A stretch of 64,000 nt of DNA from DASZQY01 sp035548515. Lineage in GTDB: Bacteria; Pseudomonadota; Alphaproteobacteria; Rhizobiales; Kaistiaceae. Where the stretch lies: positions 127,135 to 191,134 of the forward strand of contig DASZSW010000009.1 of assembly GCA_035548515.1 (NCBI GenBank), in the 5' to 3' direction. Below, piece by piece: positions 7,933 through 16,148 of the stretch. The notes under the pieces are model-generated. The model did no database searches. It saw nothing but the letters and a program-made list of their open reading frames with translations, and was not told the origin of the DNA. The position numbers were made by a program, and so were the translations under genes. Numbering within the stretch: position 1 is the first letter of the stretch; each line of letters starts with the position of its first letter.

Positions 7933-8707
7933 CCGGCGCGACGTCCTCCGCGGCCTCGGCGCGACCGCCACCGCACTGCTCGCGGCCGCATGTAAGCCGT
8001 TCGACAACGCCGGCCTTCAGGGCGGCTGGTTCCGCGAGAACGTGCTCCACCTGGGCGAGGACCTGAACCAGGCCGTCCAGCGTTTCTTCCTGCACCCGAC
8101 GTCGCTGGCGCGTGAGTTCACCGAGGCCGATATCTCGCCGAAGTTCAAGGCCAACGGCTCGACCAACCCCGACAGCCCCGAATATCAGGCGATGGTCGCG
8201 AACAACTTCGCCGACTGGAAGCTGAAGGTCGGCGGGCTGGTCGAGAACCCGATGGAGTTTTCCCTGGCCGATCTCCGCGCCCTGCCATCGCGCGAGCAGA
8301 TCACGCGCCACGACTGCGTCGAAGGCTGGAGCTGCATCGGCAAATGGAAGGGCGTCCAGCTCGCGACCATCCTCAACATGGTCAAGCTGAAGCCCGAGAC
8401 GCGCTACATCCTTTTCACCTGCGCCGACGAGCTCGAGAAGACGCTCGACGGCACCGGCCGCTACTACGAGACGCACGGGCTGGAGGACGCCTACCACCCG
8501 CAGACCATTCTCGCCTACGACATGAACGGAGAGACGCTGACCGTTCCCCACGGCGCGCCGCTGCGCCTGCGGACCGAGCGTACCCTCGGCTACAAGATGG
8601 CCAAGTACATCATGTCGATCGACGCGATCGATGACTTCTCGAAGATCAGCCGCGGCCGCGGCGGCTTCTGGGAGGATCGCGGCTACGACTGGTACGCGGG
8701 GATCTGA
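7925..8707 (+). CDS. molybdopterin-dependent oxidoreductase, sulfite oxidase family, exported
   Basis: A 260-aa protein with the oxidoreductase molybdopterin-binding fold. The N-terminus MTNRRDVLRGLGATATALLAAAC combines a twin-arginine motif with a lipobox (Cys23), so it is probably a Tat-exported lipoprotein. Cys131 in RHDCVEGWSC is the expected molybdenum ligand. The C-terminal dimerisation domain of plant and animal sulfite oxidase is absent. It is not a standard MsrP, whose partner MsrQ is a different membrane protein; here the partner is the overlapping cytochrome b. Substrate unknown. Confidence 0.82.
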   Translation: MTNRRDVLRGLGATATALLAAACKPFDNAGLQGGWFRENVLHLGEDLNQAVQRFFLHPTSLAREFTEADISPKFKANGSTNPDSPEYQAMVANNFADWKLKVGGLVENPMEFSLADLRALPSREQITRHDCVEGWSCIGKWKGVQLATILNMVKLKPETRYILFTCADELEKTLDGTGRYYETHGLEDAYHPQTILAYDMNGETLTVPHGAPLRLRTERTLGYKMAKYIMSIDAIDDFSKISRGRGGFWEDRGYDWYAGI

Positions 8708-8719
8708 CCCACGTCCGTC

Positions 8720-8742
8720 ATGGCCGGGCTGGTCCCGGCCAT
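8720..8742. repeat. short palindromic intergenic repeat
   Basis: ATGGCCGGG-CTGGT-CCCGGCCAT, a perfect 9-bp inverted repeat just after the molybdoenzyme stop codon. This motif is commonly dispersed in Hyphomicrobiales intergenic regions (established in general; copy number here unknown). Confidence 0.55.
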
Positions 8743-8822
8743 CCACGCCGAGCCGTTCCTCCCGCTTGCAAATCCCCCGCATTCGCGGCTTCCTCCGCCC
8801 ACACAAACGGGGAGCGACTGTC

Positions 8823-9827
8823 ATGGCGACGAAGAACAAGGTGCGCTGGGGGATCATTTCGACGGCCAACATCGGCGTCGCCAAGGTCATCCCCGGGATG
8901 TTGAAATCGAAGGAGCTGGAGATCCGCGCTATCGCCTCGCGCGATCTGAAGACCGGCAGGAAAACCGCGAAAAAGCTGGGCATCCCCGTCGCCTACGGCA
9001 GCTACGAGGAGATGCTCGACGACCCCGAGATCGAAGCCGTTTACAACCCCTTGCCCAATCATCTGCACGTCCCGCTGACGCTCGCCGCCGCCCGCAAGGG
9101 CAAGCACGTGCTCTGCGAGAAGCCGCTGTCGCTCACCGCGCCTGAGGCGGAGCAGCTGCGCGATGTCCCGCCAGGCATCATCATCGCCGAGGCCTTCATG
9201 GTTCGCGCCCACCCGCAGTGGATCAAGGCGCGCGAGATCGTGCGCTCAGGCAAGCTCGGCGAATTGCGCGCCGTGCAGGGCCTGTTCTCGTACTACAACG
9301 TCGATCCCAACAACGTGCGCAACATGGCCGACATCGGGGGCGGCGCCCTCTACGACATCGGCTGCTACCCGATCGTCATCGGCCGCTACATCTTCGGCGG
9401 CGAGCCTCAGCGCGTCGTCTCGCTGATCGACCGCGATCCGAATTTCCGCACCGACCGCACGACGAGCGGACTGCTCGATTTCGGCGCCGGCCGCCACCTC
9501 ACGTTCACCACGTCGACCCAGGCGGCCAATTTCCAGCGCATCAATATCCTTGGCACCAAGGCGCGGCTGGAGGTCGTCATCCCGTTCAACGCCCCGCAGG
9601 GCGCGGCGATGACCCTCTGGCAGGACAGCGGCAAGGAATTCGCGGGCAAGGCAGCCAAGCCGATCAAGCTTCCCAGGGCCGACCAATATCAGCTTCAGGG
9701 CGAGACCTTCTCACGCGCCGTCCGCGGCAAGCCGCTCGAATTCGGACTGGACGATGCCATCCTTCAGATGCGCGTGATCGACGCCATGTTCCGCTCGGAA
9801 AAGAGCGGGAACTGGGAGAAACCGTAG
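8823..9827 (+). CDS. Gfo/Idh/MocA family NAD(P)-dependent oxidoreductase
   Basis: A 334-aa dehydrogenase acting on an unknown sugar or polyol-like substrate. Rossmann N-terminus VRWGIISTANIG; the family lysine is in the signature HVLCEKPLSL (EKP); the C-terminal alpha/beta domain includes GGGALYDIGCYPI with the usual catalytic-region Asp/His-like positions. ATG 8823 follows GGGAG; an upstream open frame to 8631 lies over the preceding repeat and gene and is rejected. Stands alone between the molybdoenzyme and the heat-shock operon. Confidence 0.88.
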   Translation: MATKNKVRWGIISTANIGVAKVIPGMLKSKELEIRAIASRDLKTGRKTAKKLGIPVAYGSYEEMLDDPEIEAVYNPLPNHLHVPLTLAAARKGKHVLCEKPLSLTAPEAEQLRDVPPGIIIAEAFMVRAHPQWIKAREIVRSGKLGELRAVQGLFSYYNVDPNNVRNMADIGGGALYDIGCYPIVIGRYIFGGEPQRVVSLIDRDPNFRTDRTTSGLLDFGAGRHLTFTTSTQAANFQRINILGTKARLEVVIPFNAPQGAAMTLWQDSGKEFAGKAAKPIKLPRADQYQLQGETFSRAVRGKPLEFGLDDAILQMRVIDAMFRSEKSGNWEKP

Positions 9828-9839
9828 GCGCGACATTGG

Positions 9840-9867
9840 CTTGAACGGCGGGCGAAAACCCCCATAT
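9840..9867 (+). promoter_or_regulatory. heat-shock (RpoH/sigma-32) promoter of hsp20
   Basis: CTTGAA (9840-9845), 14 bases, then CCCCATAT (9860-9867): this matches the sigma-32 consensus CTTGAA-N13-17-CCCCATnT. It lies just upstream of the structured leader of hsp20, giving a start near 9873. Confidence 0.72.
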
Positions 9868-9870
9868 TTT

Positions 9871-9937
9871 GAGGCGTCCCGGGTGCCTTCATGGGCCCGG
9901 GAGCCTCGCTTGGGTCGCTTCTGAAAGGACCGCCGCA
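9871..9937 (+). ncRNA. ROSE-type RNA thermometer in the hsp20 leader
   Basis: Two hairpins fill the leader. Hairpin I pairs GAGGC (9871-9875) and CCCGGG (9878-9883) with CCCGGG (9896-9901) and GCCTC (9903-9907). Hairpin II (9913-9931) pairs GGTC-(G)-CTT with AAGGACC around a CTGA tetraloop, leaving one bulged G opposite the Shine-Dalgarno AAGGA (9925-9929). The element TCGCT (9915-9919) fits the hallmark U(U/C)GCU of ROSE thermometers, in which this weak pairing melts at heat-shock temperature and frees the ribosome-binding site. The ATG is at 9938. Confidence 0.72.
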
Positions 9938-10366
9938 ATGACGCGAATTTCCGCGTTTTCCAGCCCGCTTCTGCTCGGCTTCGACGAGATCGAACGCGCG
10001 CTCGACCGCCTGTCTAAGGCGGCCGGCGACGGCTACCCGCCCTACAACATCGAGCGCCTGGCCCGCACGGCCGATCGTCCGGAGCGCCTGCGCATCACGC
10101 TGGCCGTGGCCGGGTTCACCGAAAGCCAGCTCGAGGTGACGGTTGAGGAAAACGAACTGGTCGTGCGCGGCAAACAGAAGGACGAAGCCGAGCGCCACTA
10201 TCTTCATCGCGGCATCGCCGCGCGCCAGTTTCAGAAAACGTTCGTGCTCGCCGAAGGCATCGAAGTCATCGGCGCCGACCTGAAGGATGGATTGTTGTCG
10301 ATCGATTTGGCGAGGCCGGAAAGCGCGCGCGTCGCGCAGCGGATCGCCATCAACGGACGCGGCTGA
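9938..10366 (+). CDS. small heat-shock protein, Hsp20/alpha-crystallin family
   Basis: A 142-aa holdase chaperone that keeps unfolding proteins soluble in the cytosol. The alpha-crystallin domain runs from about residue 38 (LRITLAVAGF) to 133, with the strand ELVVRGKQ and a GLLSIDL strand where the usual A-x-x-x-n-GVL motif occurs. Start ATG 9938 has AAAGGA 8 bases upstream, itself sequestered in a thermometer hairpin; a longer frame upstream runs through the leader and is rejected. Belongs to the IbpA-like class A rhizobial sHsps (FSSPLLLGFDEIERALDR). Co-transcribed with the DUF1150 gene 23 bases downstream. Confidence 0.93.
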   Translation: MTRISAFSSPLLLGFDEIERALDRLSKAAGDGYPPYNIERLARTADRPERLRITLAVAGFTESQLEVTVEENELVVRGKQKDEAERHYLHRGIAARQFQKTFVLAEGIEVIGADLKDGLLSIDLARPESARVAQRIAINGRG

Positions 10367-10389
10367 GGCCGGTCCAGGAGGTAAGTGAG

Positions 10390-10647
10390 ATGAACAACGA
10401 GACAGAAAAGTTTCACATGAGCGACGAGAGCTTCGCCGGACTTGGCGGCGGCAAGATCGCCTACGTGCGTCCGCTCAACGCCGAGCAGGCGCGCGGCCTC
10501 TTCCCGCAGATGCCGACGCTCGCGCCCGACCTCGAACTGTGGGCGCTGCTCGGCGCCGACGGTTCGCCGATCATGCTCGCCGACAGTCGCGAGGCCGTGG
10601 TGATGAACGCGAGCGAGAACGAGCTGGAGGCGGTGAGCCTGCACTAG
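10390..10647 (+). CDS. DUF1150 family protein
   Basis: An 85-aa soluble protein of unknown function. The family is typically found directly behind hsp20 in Hyphomicrobiales and shows the conserved core GGGKIAYVRPL and the ending in which the protein reports a value (GADGSPIMLADSREAV). AGGAGG lies 9 bases upstream of the ATG. Being in the same transcript as hsp20 it should be heat-induced; a role as co-chaperone or regulator is only inference. Confidence 0.88.
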   Translation: MNNETEKFHMSDESFAGLGGGKIAYVRPLNAEQARGLFPQMPTLAPDLELWALLGADGSPIMLADSREAVVMNASENELEAVSLH

Positions 10648-10671
10648 TTCATCGTGGCGGCGTGAATGAAG

Positions 10672-10701
10672 AAGGCCGGGCAATCGCCCGGCCTTTTGTT
10701 T
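10672..10701 (+). terminator. Rho-independent terminator of the hsp20 operon
   Basis: GGCCGGGC-AATC-GCCCGGCC (10674-10693) followed by TTTTGTTTTG, 24 bases after the DUF1150 stop codon. Confidence 0.9.
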
Positions 10702-10785
10702 TGTGCGAACGGCGCAGAAAGGAACACCGTCTCTCCCATAGGGATTGGGCCACGCCTCTTATAAGCGGAGCGAATTAGAGGCGTT

Positions 10786-10891
10786 GGGTGAGGGGTTCGG
10801 CCCTCTCCGGATAGCGCACAACCCCTCACCCCATTCGCCTAAGCTCACCTTCGGTTCGCGAAGGCTCATGGCCCTCTCCCTATCGGAGAGG
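10786..10891. repeat. intergenic mosaic repeat with two inverted repeats
   Basis: The 290-base gap between the hsp20 operon and ptsN holds no gene. It contains GGGTGAGGGGTT (10786-10797) facing AACCCCTCACCC (10820-10831), and CCTCTCC (10873-10879) facing GGAGAGG (10885-10891). The 10-mer GGCCCTCTCC occurs twice (10799 and 10870). This is typical dispersed REP-like DNA in this group of bacteria. Confidence 0.5.
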
Positions 10892-10937
10892 CGGGGTGAC
10901 TCTACGGGAGAGGCGGTGCCTGTCTCGGCACTGTCCC

Positions 10938-11402
10938 CTACGCGGCGTTGTGCGTGGCGCCTTCCGTCAGCACCGCGTAAAGCGCCGACGCGTCCGACGA
11001 GGCGCGGAGCTTCTGCACTACGCCGGGCTCGCGGAACAGTCGCGCGATGCGGGCAAGCGCCTTCAGGTGATCGGCGCCCGCGTTTTCCGGCGCGAGCAGC
11101 AGGAAGATCAGATCGACCGGCGTCTCGTCCAGCGCCTCGAAATCGATCGGCTTGGGCAGCCGCGCGAACAGTCCGAAGATGCGCTCCAGCTTGCCGAGCT
11201 TGCCGTGCGGAATCGCGATGCCGCCGCCCACGCCAGTGGAGCCCAGCTTCTCGCGCTTCACCAGCGTGTCGAAGATGTCCTTTTCCTCGACGCCCGTCAT
11301 TCCCGCCGCCTTCTCGGCGATCGCCTGCAGCACCTGCTTCTTGCTGTTGGCCTTGAGCGACGGGATGATCGCTTCCGGCGTGACGAGATCGCTGAGGTCC
11401 AT
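10938..11402 (-). CDS. ptsN: PTS IIA-like nitrogen regulatory protein PtsN (EIIA-Ntr)
   Basis: Terminal phospho-acceptor of the nitrogen PTS (EI-Ntr, NPr, EIIA-Ntr), regulating potassium transport, sigma-54 and stress outputs by protein contact. The 154-aa protein has the active His66 in GIAIPHGKL and the IIA-Ntr fold. ATG 11402 has GGAAG 8 bases upstream; an in-frame start at 11525 would run into hpf. It follows hpf by 31 bases, completing the conserved lptB-rpoN-hpf-ptsN order. Confidence 0.94.
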   Translation of the reverse strand: MDLSDLVTPEAIIPSLKANSKKQVLQAIAEKAAGMTGVEEKDIFDTLVKREKLGSTGVGGGIAIPHGKLGKLERIFGLFARLPKPIDFEALDETPVDLIFLLLAPENAGADHLKALARIARLFREPGVVQKLRASSDASALYAVLTEGATHNAA

Positions 11403-11433
11403 GGGTTTGCTTCCAGTGAGCGCCGCGCACACG

Positions 11434-12021
11434 TCAGTGCTTGGCGGTTTCCCTTTTTGCGCCAAGCGACGGATCGATCCAGCCGATATGGCCGTCGCTC
11501 CGCCGGTAGACGATGTTGACGCCACCGTGCCCGGCGTGGCGGAAGACTTTCACCTGCGCGTCGGTGAGGTCCATCGCCATCACCGCGCTGCCCACAGTCA
11601 TCGTTTCGAGGTCGGTCGTCTGCTCGGCGATGATCGTCGGATCCTCCGGCGTCGCCTCGTCATCCTCATCCGGCGCCGCGATCACATATTCGGTCGCCGG
11701 GATGGTGTCCTCGTGACGCGAATGGTGGTGGTGTTCCTTCAGCCGGCGCTTGTAGCGACGCAGCCGCTTCTCGATCCGCTCCGCCGCCTGGTCGAAACTC
11801 TGGTGCACGTCCTGGCCGCGCCCCTCCGCCTGCAGGACGATGCCGGTATCGAGATGGATCATGCATTCCGTCTTGAAGCCGGAGCCTTCGCGCTCGACGG
11901 TGATGTGTCCGCTGAAGCCGCCGTCGAAATATTTCTCCAGCGCCTCGCCAATGCGTCCTTCCGCAAGACTGCGAAAGCTGTCTCCGACATCGACGCTTTT
12001 CCCGGAAATACGCAGGCCCAT
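11434..12021 (-). CDS. hpf: ribosome hibernation promoting factor, long form
   Basis: Binds 30S subunits and dimerises ribosomes (100S) in stationary phase. The 195-aa length and two-domain build mark the long form: N-terminal sigma-54 modulation/S30EA domain (MGLRISGKSVDVGDSFR to residue about 100, then a basic and His-rich linker KRRLKEHHHH), and C-terminal dimerisation domain from about 140 (VKVFRHAGHGGVNIVYRRSDG). ATG 12021 chosen by homology; the frame continues upstream but that part is not conserved. Between rpoN and ptsN, as in related genomes. Confidence 0.93.
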   Translation of the reverse strand: MGLRISGKSVDVGDSFRSLAEGRIGEALEKYFDGGFSGHITVEREGSGFKTECMIHLDTGIVLQAEGRGQDVHQSFDQAAERIEKRLRRYKRRLKEHHHHSRHEDTIPATEYVIAAPDEDDEATPEDPTIIAEQTTDLETMTVGSAVMAMDLTDAQVKVFRHAGHGGVNIVYRRSDGHIGWIDPSLGAKRETAKH

Positions 12022-12246
12022 CGGGGCTTCGAACCTTCTGGCTTGTGTCGTGGTTCGCCAGCTTCGGCTGCCGAACGGGGCAATGGGGCTCGCGTCGGAC
12101 TGGGCCACTCCGGCGCGGATTTTCTTGTCTCGAACGCCCGCCCGGGTGCTGTTGGGCGCTCCTTCTAGGGAGGCGGCATCGACAAGTCAACCGACGGAGC
12201 CGGCCTCTGTTCCGGCGCGCTTTCCGCGCCAGATTTCGCTTTGCTT

Positions 12247-13782
12247 CTAGAGGCTTGCGAGTTTCTCGCGGCGCCGCTGCACCGACGAGGGGATGCGCAT
12301 CGCTTCGCGGTATTTGGCGACTGTGCGCCGGGCAATATCCACACCGGACTCGCGCAGAATTTTCACGATCGTGTCATCGGAAAGGATGGACGACGCGGGC
12401 TCGTCGTCGATCAGTTTGCGGATGCGGAAACGCACTGCTTCCGCCGAATGTGCCTCGCCACCTTCGGCATGCGCGATCGACGCGGTGAAGAAATACTTGA
12501 GCTCGAAGATGCCGCGTGGCGTCGCCATGTACTTGTTCGAGGTCACGCGCGAAACCGTCGACTCGTGCATCGAGATGGCCTCGGCGATCGTCTTCAGATT
12601 CAGCGGCCTGAGGTGCTGCACGCCCTCGGCGAGGAACGCATCCTGTTGCCGCACGATCTCAGTGGCGACTTTCAGGATAGTGCGCGCCCGCTGGTCGAGC
12701 GACTTCACGAGCCAGTTCGCCGTCTGCAGCGCCTCGGCGAGATATGCCTTCTCAGTGTCGGTCTTCTTCTGCCGCGCCACTGTCGCGTAGTAGCTCTGGT
12801 TGACCAGCACCTTGGGCAGCGTGCCCGAGTTCAGTTCCACCAGCCAGCCGCCGTCCGGTCCCATGCGCACAATCACGTCCGGGATGACGGGCTGCACTGG
12901 CGCTGACCCGAATGATGCGCCCGGCTTCGGATTGAGCGCGCGGATTTCCTTCAGCATCTCGGCGAGGTCTTCGTCGTCCACTCCGCACAGGCGTTTCAGC
13001 GCGGCGACGTCACGCTTCGCGACGAGATCGAGGTGCGCGACCAGCGCCGCCATCGCCGGATCGTAGCGGTCGCGTTCGCGAAGCTGGATCGCAAGGCACT
13101 CGGCGAGATCGCGGGCGCCAACCCCCGCCGGCTCGAACGTCTGGATGATCGCGAGCGTCGTCTCCACCTCGGTGACTGTTGTTCCCAGCCGCTCGGCGAC
13201 CTGCGCGATGTCGGCGCGGAGATACCCGCTCTCGTCGATCTCGTTTACCAGCGTCTGTCCGATGAGCCGCATCGCCGCGTCTTCGAGCGCAAGGCCGAGC
13301 TGATCGGAAAGATGGTCGGCGAGCGACTTCTCCTCGGCCACGAAGGCCTCGAGATTGTAGTCCTCCGACGACACAGGTTGCCGCGAGGGCGTCGTTTGCC
13401 ACGTCTCGGGCGGCAACCCTGGTGGGGTCTCCTCGGCGGCCTTGCCGGCGTCATCCTGGAAAACGTTGGAGAGGTCGGTGTCCATCTTCTCGGATATCCG
13501 CGCCGGCTCCTCCAGCCGCGTCTCCATCCATTCGCCGTCGTCGGCGCCATTCACTTCGGCATCGGCGCCGGTATCCTCGCGGTCGCGCTCCGAGGCTGGG
13601 CCATCGTCGCTATCGCTTTCGCCATCCGCTCGTTCGAGCAGCGGATTGCGCTCAAGTTCGGCGTCGACGTAGGCGATGAGGTCGAGATTGGACAGCTGGA
13701 GCAGCTTGATCGCCTGCATCAACTGCGGCGTCATCACCAGCGACTGGCTCTGGCGAAGCTCTAACTTGTGCGAAAGCGCCAT
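12247..13782 (-). CDS. rpoN: RNA polymerase sigma-54 factor
   Basis: A 511-aa alternative sigma factor needing enhancer-binding activators. Region I is the Gln/Leu-rich N-terminus (LELRQSQSLVMTPQLMQAIKLLQ), region II is the acidic stretch (residues about 55-100), and region III ends with the RpoN box ARRTVAKYREAMRIPS. ATG 13782 preferred to a TTG three codons upstream. It sits between lptB and hpf, the usual location, and may be expressed from its own promoter in the 92-base gap. Confidence 0.96.
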   Translation of the reverse strand: MALSHKLELRQSQSLVMTPQLMQAIKLLQLSNLDLIAYVDAELERNPLLERADGESDSDDGPASERDREDTGADAEVNGADDGEWMETRLEEPARISEKMDTDLSNVFQDDAGKAAEETPPGLPPETWQTTPSRQPVSSEDYNLEAFVAEEKSLADHLSDQLGLALEDAAMRLIGQTLVNEIDESGYLRADIAQVAERLGTTVTEVETTLAIIQTFEPAGVGARDLAECLAIQLRERDRYDPAMAALVAHLDLVAKRDVAALKRLCGVDDEDLAEMLKEIRALNPKPGASFGSAPVQPVIPDVIVRMGPDGGWLVELNSGTLPKVLVNQSYYATVARQKKTDTEKAYLAEALQTANWLVKSLDQRARTILKVATEIVRQQDAFLAEGVQHLRPLNLKTIAEAISMHESTVSRVTSNKYMATPRGIFELKYFFTASIAHAEGGEAHSAEAVRFRIRKLIDDEPASSILSDDTIVKILRESGVDIARRTVAKYREAMRIPSSVQRRREKLASL

Positions 13783-13874
13783 ACGCCCCAACGGTACTTA
13801 ACAGCGCGAATTCCCGGGAAACTGGTCCGGAAATTGCTTGTAGCACTGCTCTGGTAACCGATCGGTAGCCGGAT

Positions 13875-14765
13875 TTAAAGGCTGAACTGTTCGCCAAGGT
13901 AAAGCCGGCGCACGTCCGGGCTTGCCACGATGTCGTCCGGGCGGCCTTCGTACAGCACTTCCCCCGAATGAATGATGTACGCCCGGTCGATCAGGCCGAG
14001 GGTTTCGCGCACGTTGTGGTCGGTGATCAGCACGCCGATCCCGAGGCTGGTCAGGTGGCGCACCAGGTTCTGGATGTCGCCGACCGCGATCGGATCGACG
14101 CCAGTGAAGGGTTCATCGAGCAGCATGAACGCAGGACGCGAGGCAAGCGCCCGCGCGATCTCCGCTCGCCGCCGCTCGCCACCGGATAGCGACACCGCCG
14201 GCGCATGGCGGAGATGCGCGATGCGGAACTCGGCGAGCAGCGCCTCCAGGTGGTCCTCGCGCTGGTGCCGGTCGGGTTCCACGACCTCGAGGATCGAGCG
14301 GATGTTCTGCTCCACAGTCATCGCCCGGAAAATGGAGGCTTCCTGCGGCAGGTAGCCGATACCCAACCGCGCGCGCTGGTACATCGGCATCCCGGAGATG
14401 TTGTGTCCGTCAATATCGATGACGCCACGGTCGGCGCGCACCAGCCCGGTGATCATGTAGAAGATCGTGGTCTTGCCGGCGCCGTTCGGGCCCAGCAGGC
14501 CCACCGCTTCGCCGCGCGCTACTGCCAGCGACGCATCGCGAACGACGACACGCCCCCGGTAAGCCTTGGCCAGACCGCGCGCCACCAGCCAACCGCGTCC
14601 GCCGGCATCCGGGATCAGCCGCGATGGCGGTTTCTCAGAGGCGCCGCGTTTTCGGCGGCCACGCGGCGGCGCCTCTTCCTGCCGTTCGCGCTGTGCCTGG
14701 CGCCCGCTCGGCTGCGCTTTGCCGGCGGATTTCTCACCGCGGCCAAAGGAACTGGAAACCGCCAA
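13875..14765 (-). CDS. lptB: LPS export ABC transporter ATPase LptB
   Basis: Cytoplasmic ATPase of the LptB2FGC complex that drives lipopolysaccharide out of the inner membrane. Walker A GPNGAGKTT, Q-loop region YLPQEASIF, signature LSGGERRR, Walker B FMLLDEP and the switch His in ITDHNVRET are all intact. The first 50 residues are a basic, Pro/Arg-rich extension (RGRRKRGASEKPPS) before the core LVARGLAKAYRG. TTG start at 14765 is supported by AGAAGG 9 bases upstream, so the extension appears real. Downstream of lptC-lptA. Confidence 0.93.
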   Translation of the reverse strand: MAVSSSFGRGEKSAGKAQPSGRQAQRERQEEAPPRGRRKRGASEKPPSRLIPDAGGRGWLVARGLAKAYRGRVVVRDASLAVARGEAVGLLGPNGAGKTTIFYMITGLVRADRGVIDIDGHNISGMPMYQRARLGIGYLPQEASIFRAMTVEQNIRSILEVVEPDRHQREDHLEALLAEFRIAHLRHAPAVSLSGGERRRAEIARALASRPAFMLLDEPFTGVDPIAVGDIQNLVRHLTSLGIGVLITDHNVRETLGLIDRAYIIHSGEVLYEGRPDDIVASPDVRRLYLGEQFSL

Positions 14766-14857
14766 GGCGTTGCACCTTCTGACAGATCAGGCCGCAGATA
14801 AGCCGAGCGACTGCTGGCTGTCGAGGGGCGCCGCGCTCAACTTCTGGGCACCCGCGC

Positions 14858-15370
14858 CTAGTTGTTCGACGGCGTAAACACGCCGCGGATCTGTTTCCCC
14901 GGCGCCTGCTCGACACGCGCGCGGCCGGTCGCGAGGTTGACCACCAGGCGAGCGCCGCTAATGACGTTGGGTCCCTGCGACAACACGACGTTGCCTTCGA
15001 CAGTGATCGTGTTCGTCTTCATGTCGACCACCGCGGTATCGCCGGTCACAACCTGTCCTTCCGACGCGACACGAATCTTGCCGCTCGCCTCGATGCGCGA
15101 GAAAGACGACGACGCGGTCGGATCGTTGCCGGAGTAGAGCTTGATCTCGTTCGCCGTCATCTGCGTGTTGCCGCGCTTCACCGTCACGCCGCCGCTGAAC
15201 ACCGAAACACGCTGCGGGCCGTCTTCGTATGTCTCCAGCGACTGCGCATCGACCTGGATCGGATCCGTCGACTTCGCCTGAAAGCCCTGGAAGATGTCAG
15301 CCGCCGGATCGGCAGACGCCGCGGATGCGATAAACATCAAGGTAGTCGCCAGAGCGAGTCGCCACTTCAT
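14858..15370 (-). CDS. lptA: LPS transport periplasmic protein LptA
   Basis: Periplasmic bridge of the Lpt machine. The 170-aa protein starts with a signal peptide (MKWRLALATTLMFIASAASA) and has the OstA/LptA beta-jellyroll repeats (VFSGGVTVKRGNTQMTANEI; TVEGNVVLSQGPNVISGARL). Its ATG overlaps the lptC stop (ATGA, 15370-15367), so translation is coupled; lptB follows after 92 bases. Confidence 0.9.
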   Translation of the reverse strand: MKWRLALATTLMFIASAASADPAADIFQGFQAKSTDPIQVDAQSLETYEDGPQRVSVFSGGVTVKRGNTQMTANEIKLYSGNDPTASSSFSRIEASGKIRVASEGQVVTGDTAVVDMKTNTITVEGNVVLSQGPNVISGARLVVNLATGRARVEQAPGKQIRGVFTPSNN

Positions 15371-16104
15371 TGCGCCGTCGCTCCATCATTGGCTGGTGCC
15401 TGCACCAGATCGCCGGGCGGCAGGAAAGTCACCGACACGCCGTTGCTGAATACTATCCGCTTGCCGTTTTCCGTGACGTTGACGGCATTCGCCTTGATAG
15501 TGCCGTCGGAGGTGGTGAGCTCGAGGGGCGAGGATGAGGTAAGCGTACCCTTGCCGAGGTCGATCGCCGCTTCGCGAAACTGACCCGAGTAGCCGTTGGT
15601 CGTCTCGAGCTTCATCCCGTCCTTGAGCTGCAGCGTGTTCTTGTTTCCGTCATAGACCCCGACCGCGGCGTTCACGGTCGCGATGCCGGCATCCTCGAGT
15701 CCGAAACGTCCGACGATCGTCTTGAAGGTCACCACCTTCGGATCGTCGAGACTCTGGAGGGCGCTGTCGGCTTTCACCTCGTAGGCGCGCCGCGTCCCCT
15801 CGAAACCGGAGATGTGCGGCTTATCCATCACTACGCTGTTCGACTTCGGATCGATGGTGGCCACGTTCACCAGCGACTTGAGATCGCCGGGGATCACGCG
15901 CGCCGAGGCCCAGAAACCCACTACAGCGATGATAGCGATTGTCGGAAGGATGTATCGGAGATTACGGACGAGCGATGAGTGGCGCGCCGCCCGGGCATAG
16001 ATGTCCGGATCGCGCTCCTTCGGCGGAGTATAGCGAATGCGCGGCGCGCGCGGGCCTCCGCGCTCCCTGTCGTCCACGTATTCGTCGTCGTCCACGGCGC
16101 TCAT
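15367..16104 (-). CDS. lptC: LPS export system protein LptC
   Basis: Bitopic inner-membrane protein passing LPS from LptFG to LptA. 245 aa: hydrophilic N-terminal tail of about 60 residues, one membrane helix (ILPTIAIIAVVGFWASA), then periplasmic LptC jellyroll (VMDKPHISGFEGTRRAYEV; ANAVNVTENGKRIVFSNGV). ATG 16104 chosen; the longer open frame upstream is antisense-like continuation over the RNase D gene. Overlaps lptA by 4 bases. Confidence 0.87.
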   Translation of the reverse strand: MSAVDDDEYVDDRERGGPRAPRIRYTPPKERDPDIYARAARHSSLVRNLRYILPTIAIIAVVGFWASARVIPGDLKSLVNVATIDPKSNSVVMDKPHISGFEGTRRAYEVKADSALQSLDDPKVVTFKTIVGRFGLEDAGIATVNAAVGVYDGNKNTLQLKDGMKLETTNGYSGQFREAAIDLGKGTLTSSSPLELTTSDGTIKANAVNVTENGKRIVFSNGVSVTFLPPGDLVQAPANDGATAQ

Positions 16105-16148
16105 CTCAGGGCTTATTGTGGGGCTTCCCGCCCCCAGCCGCAATGCGC

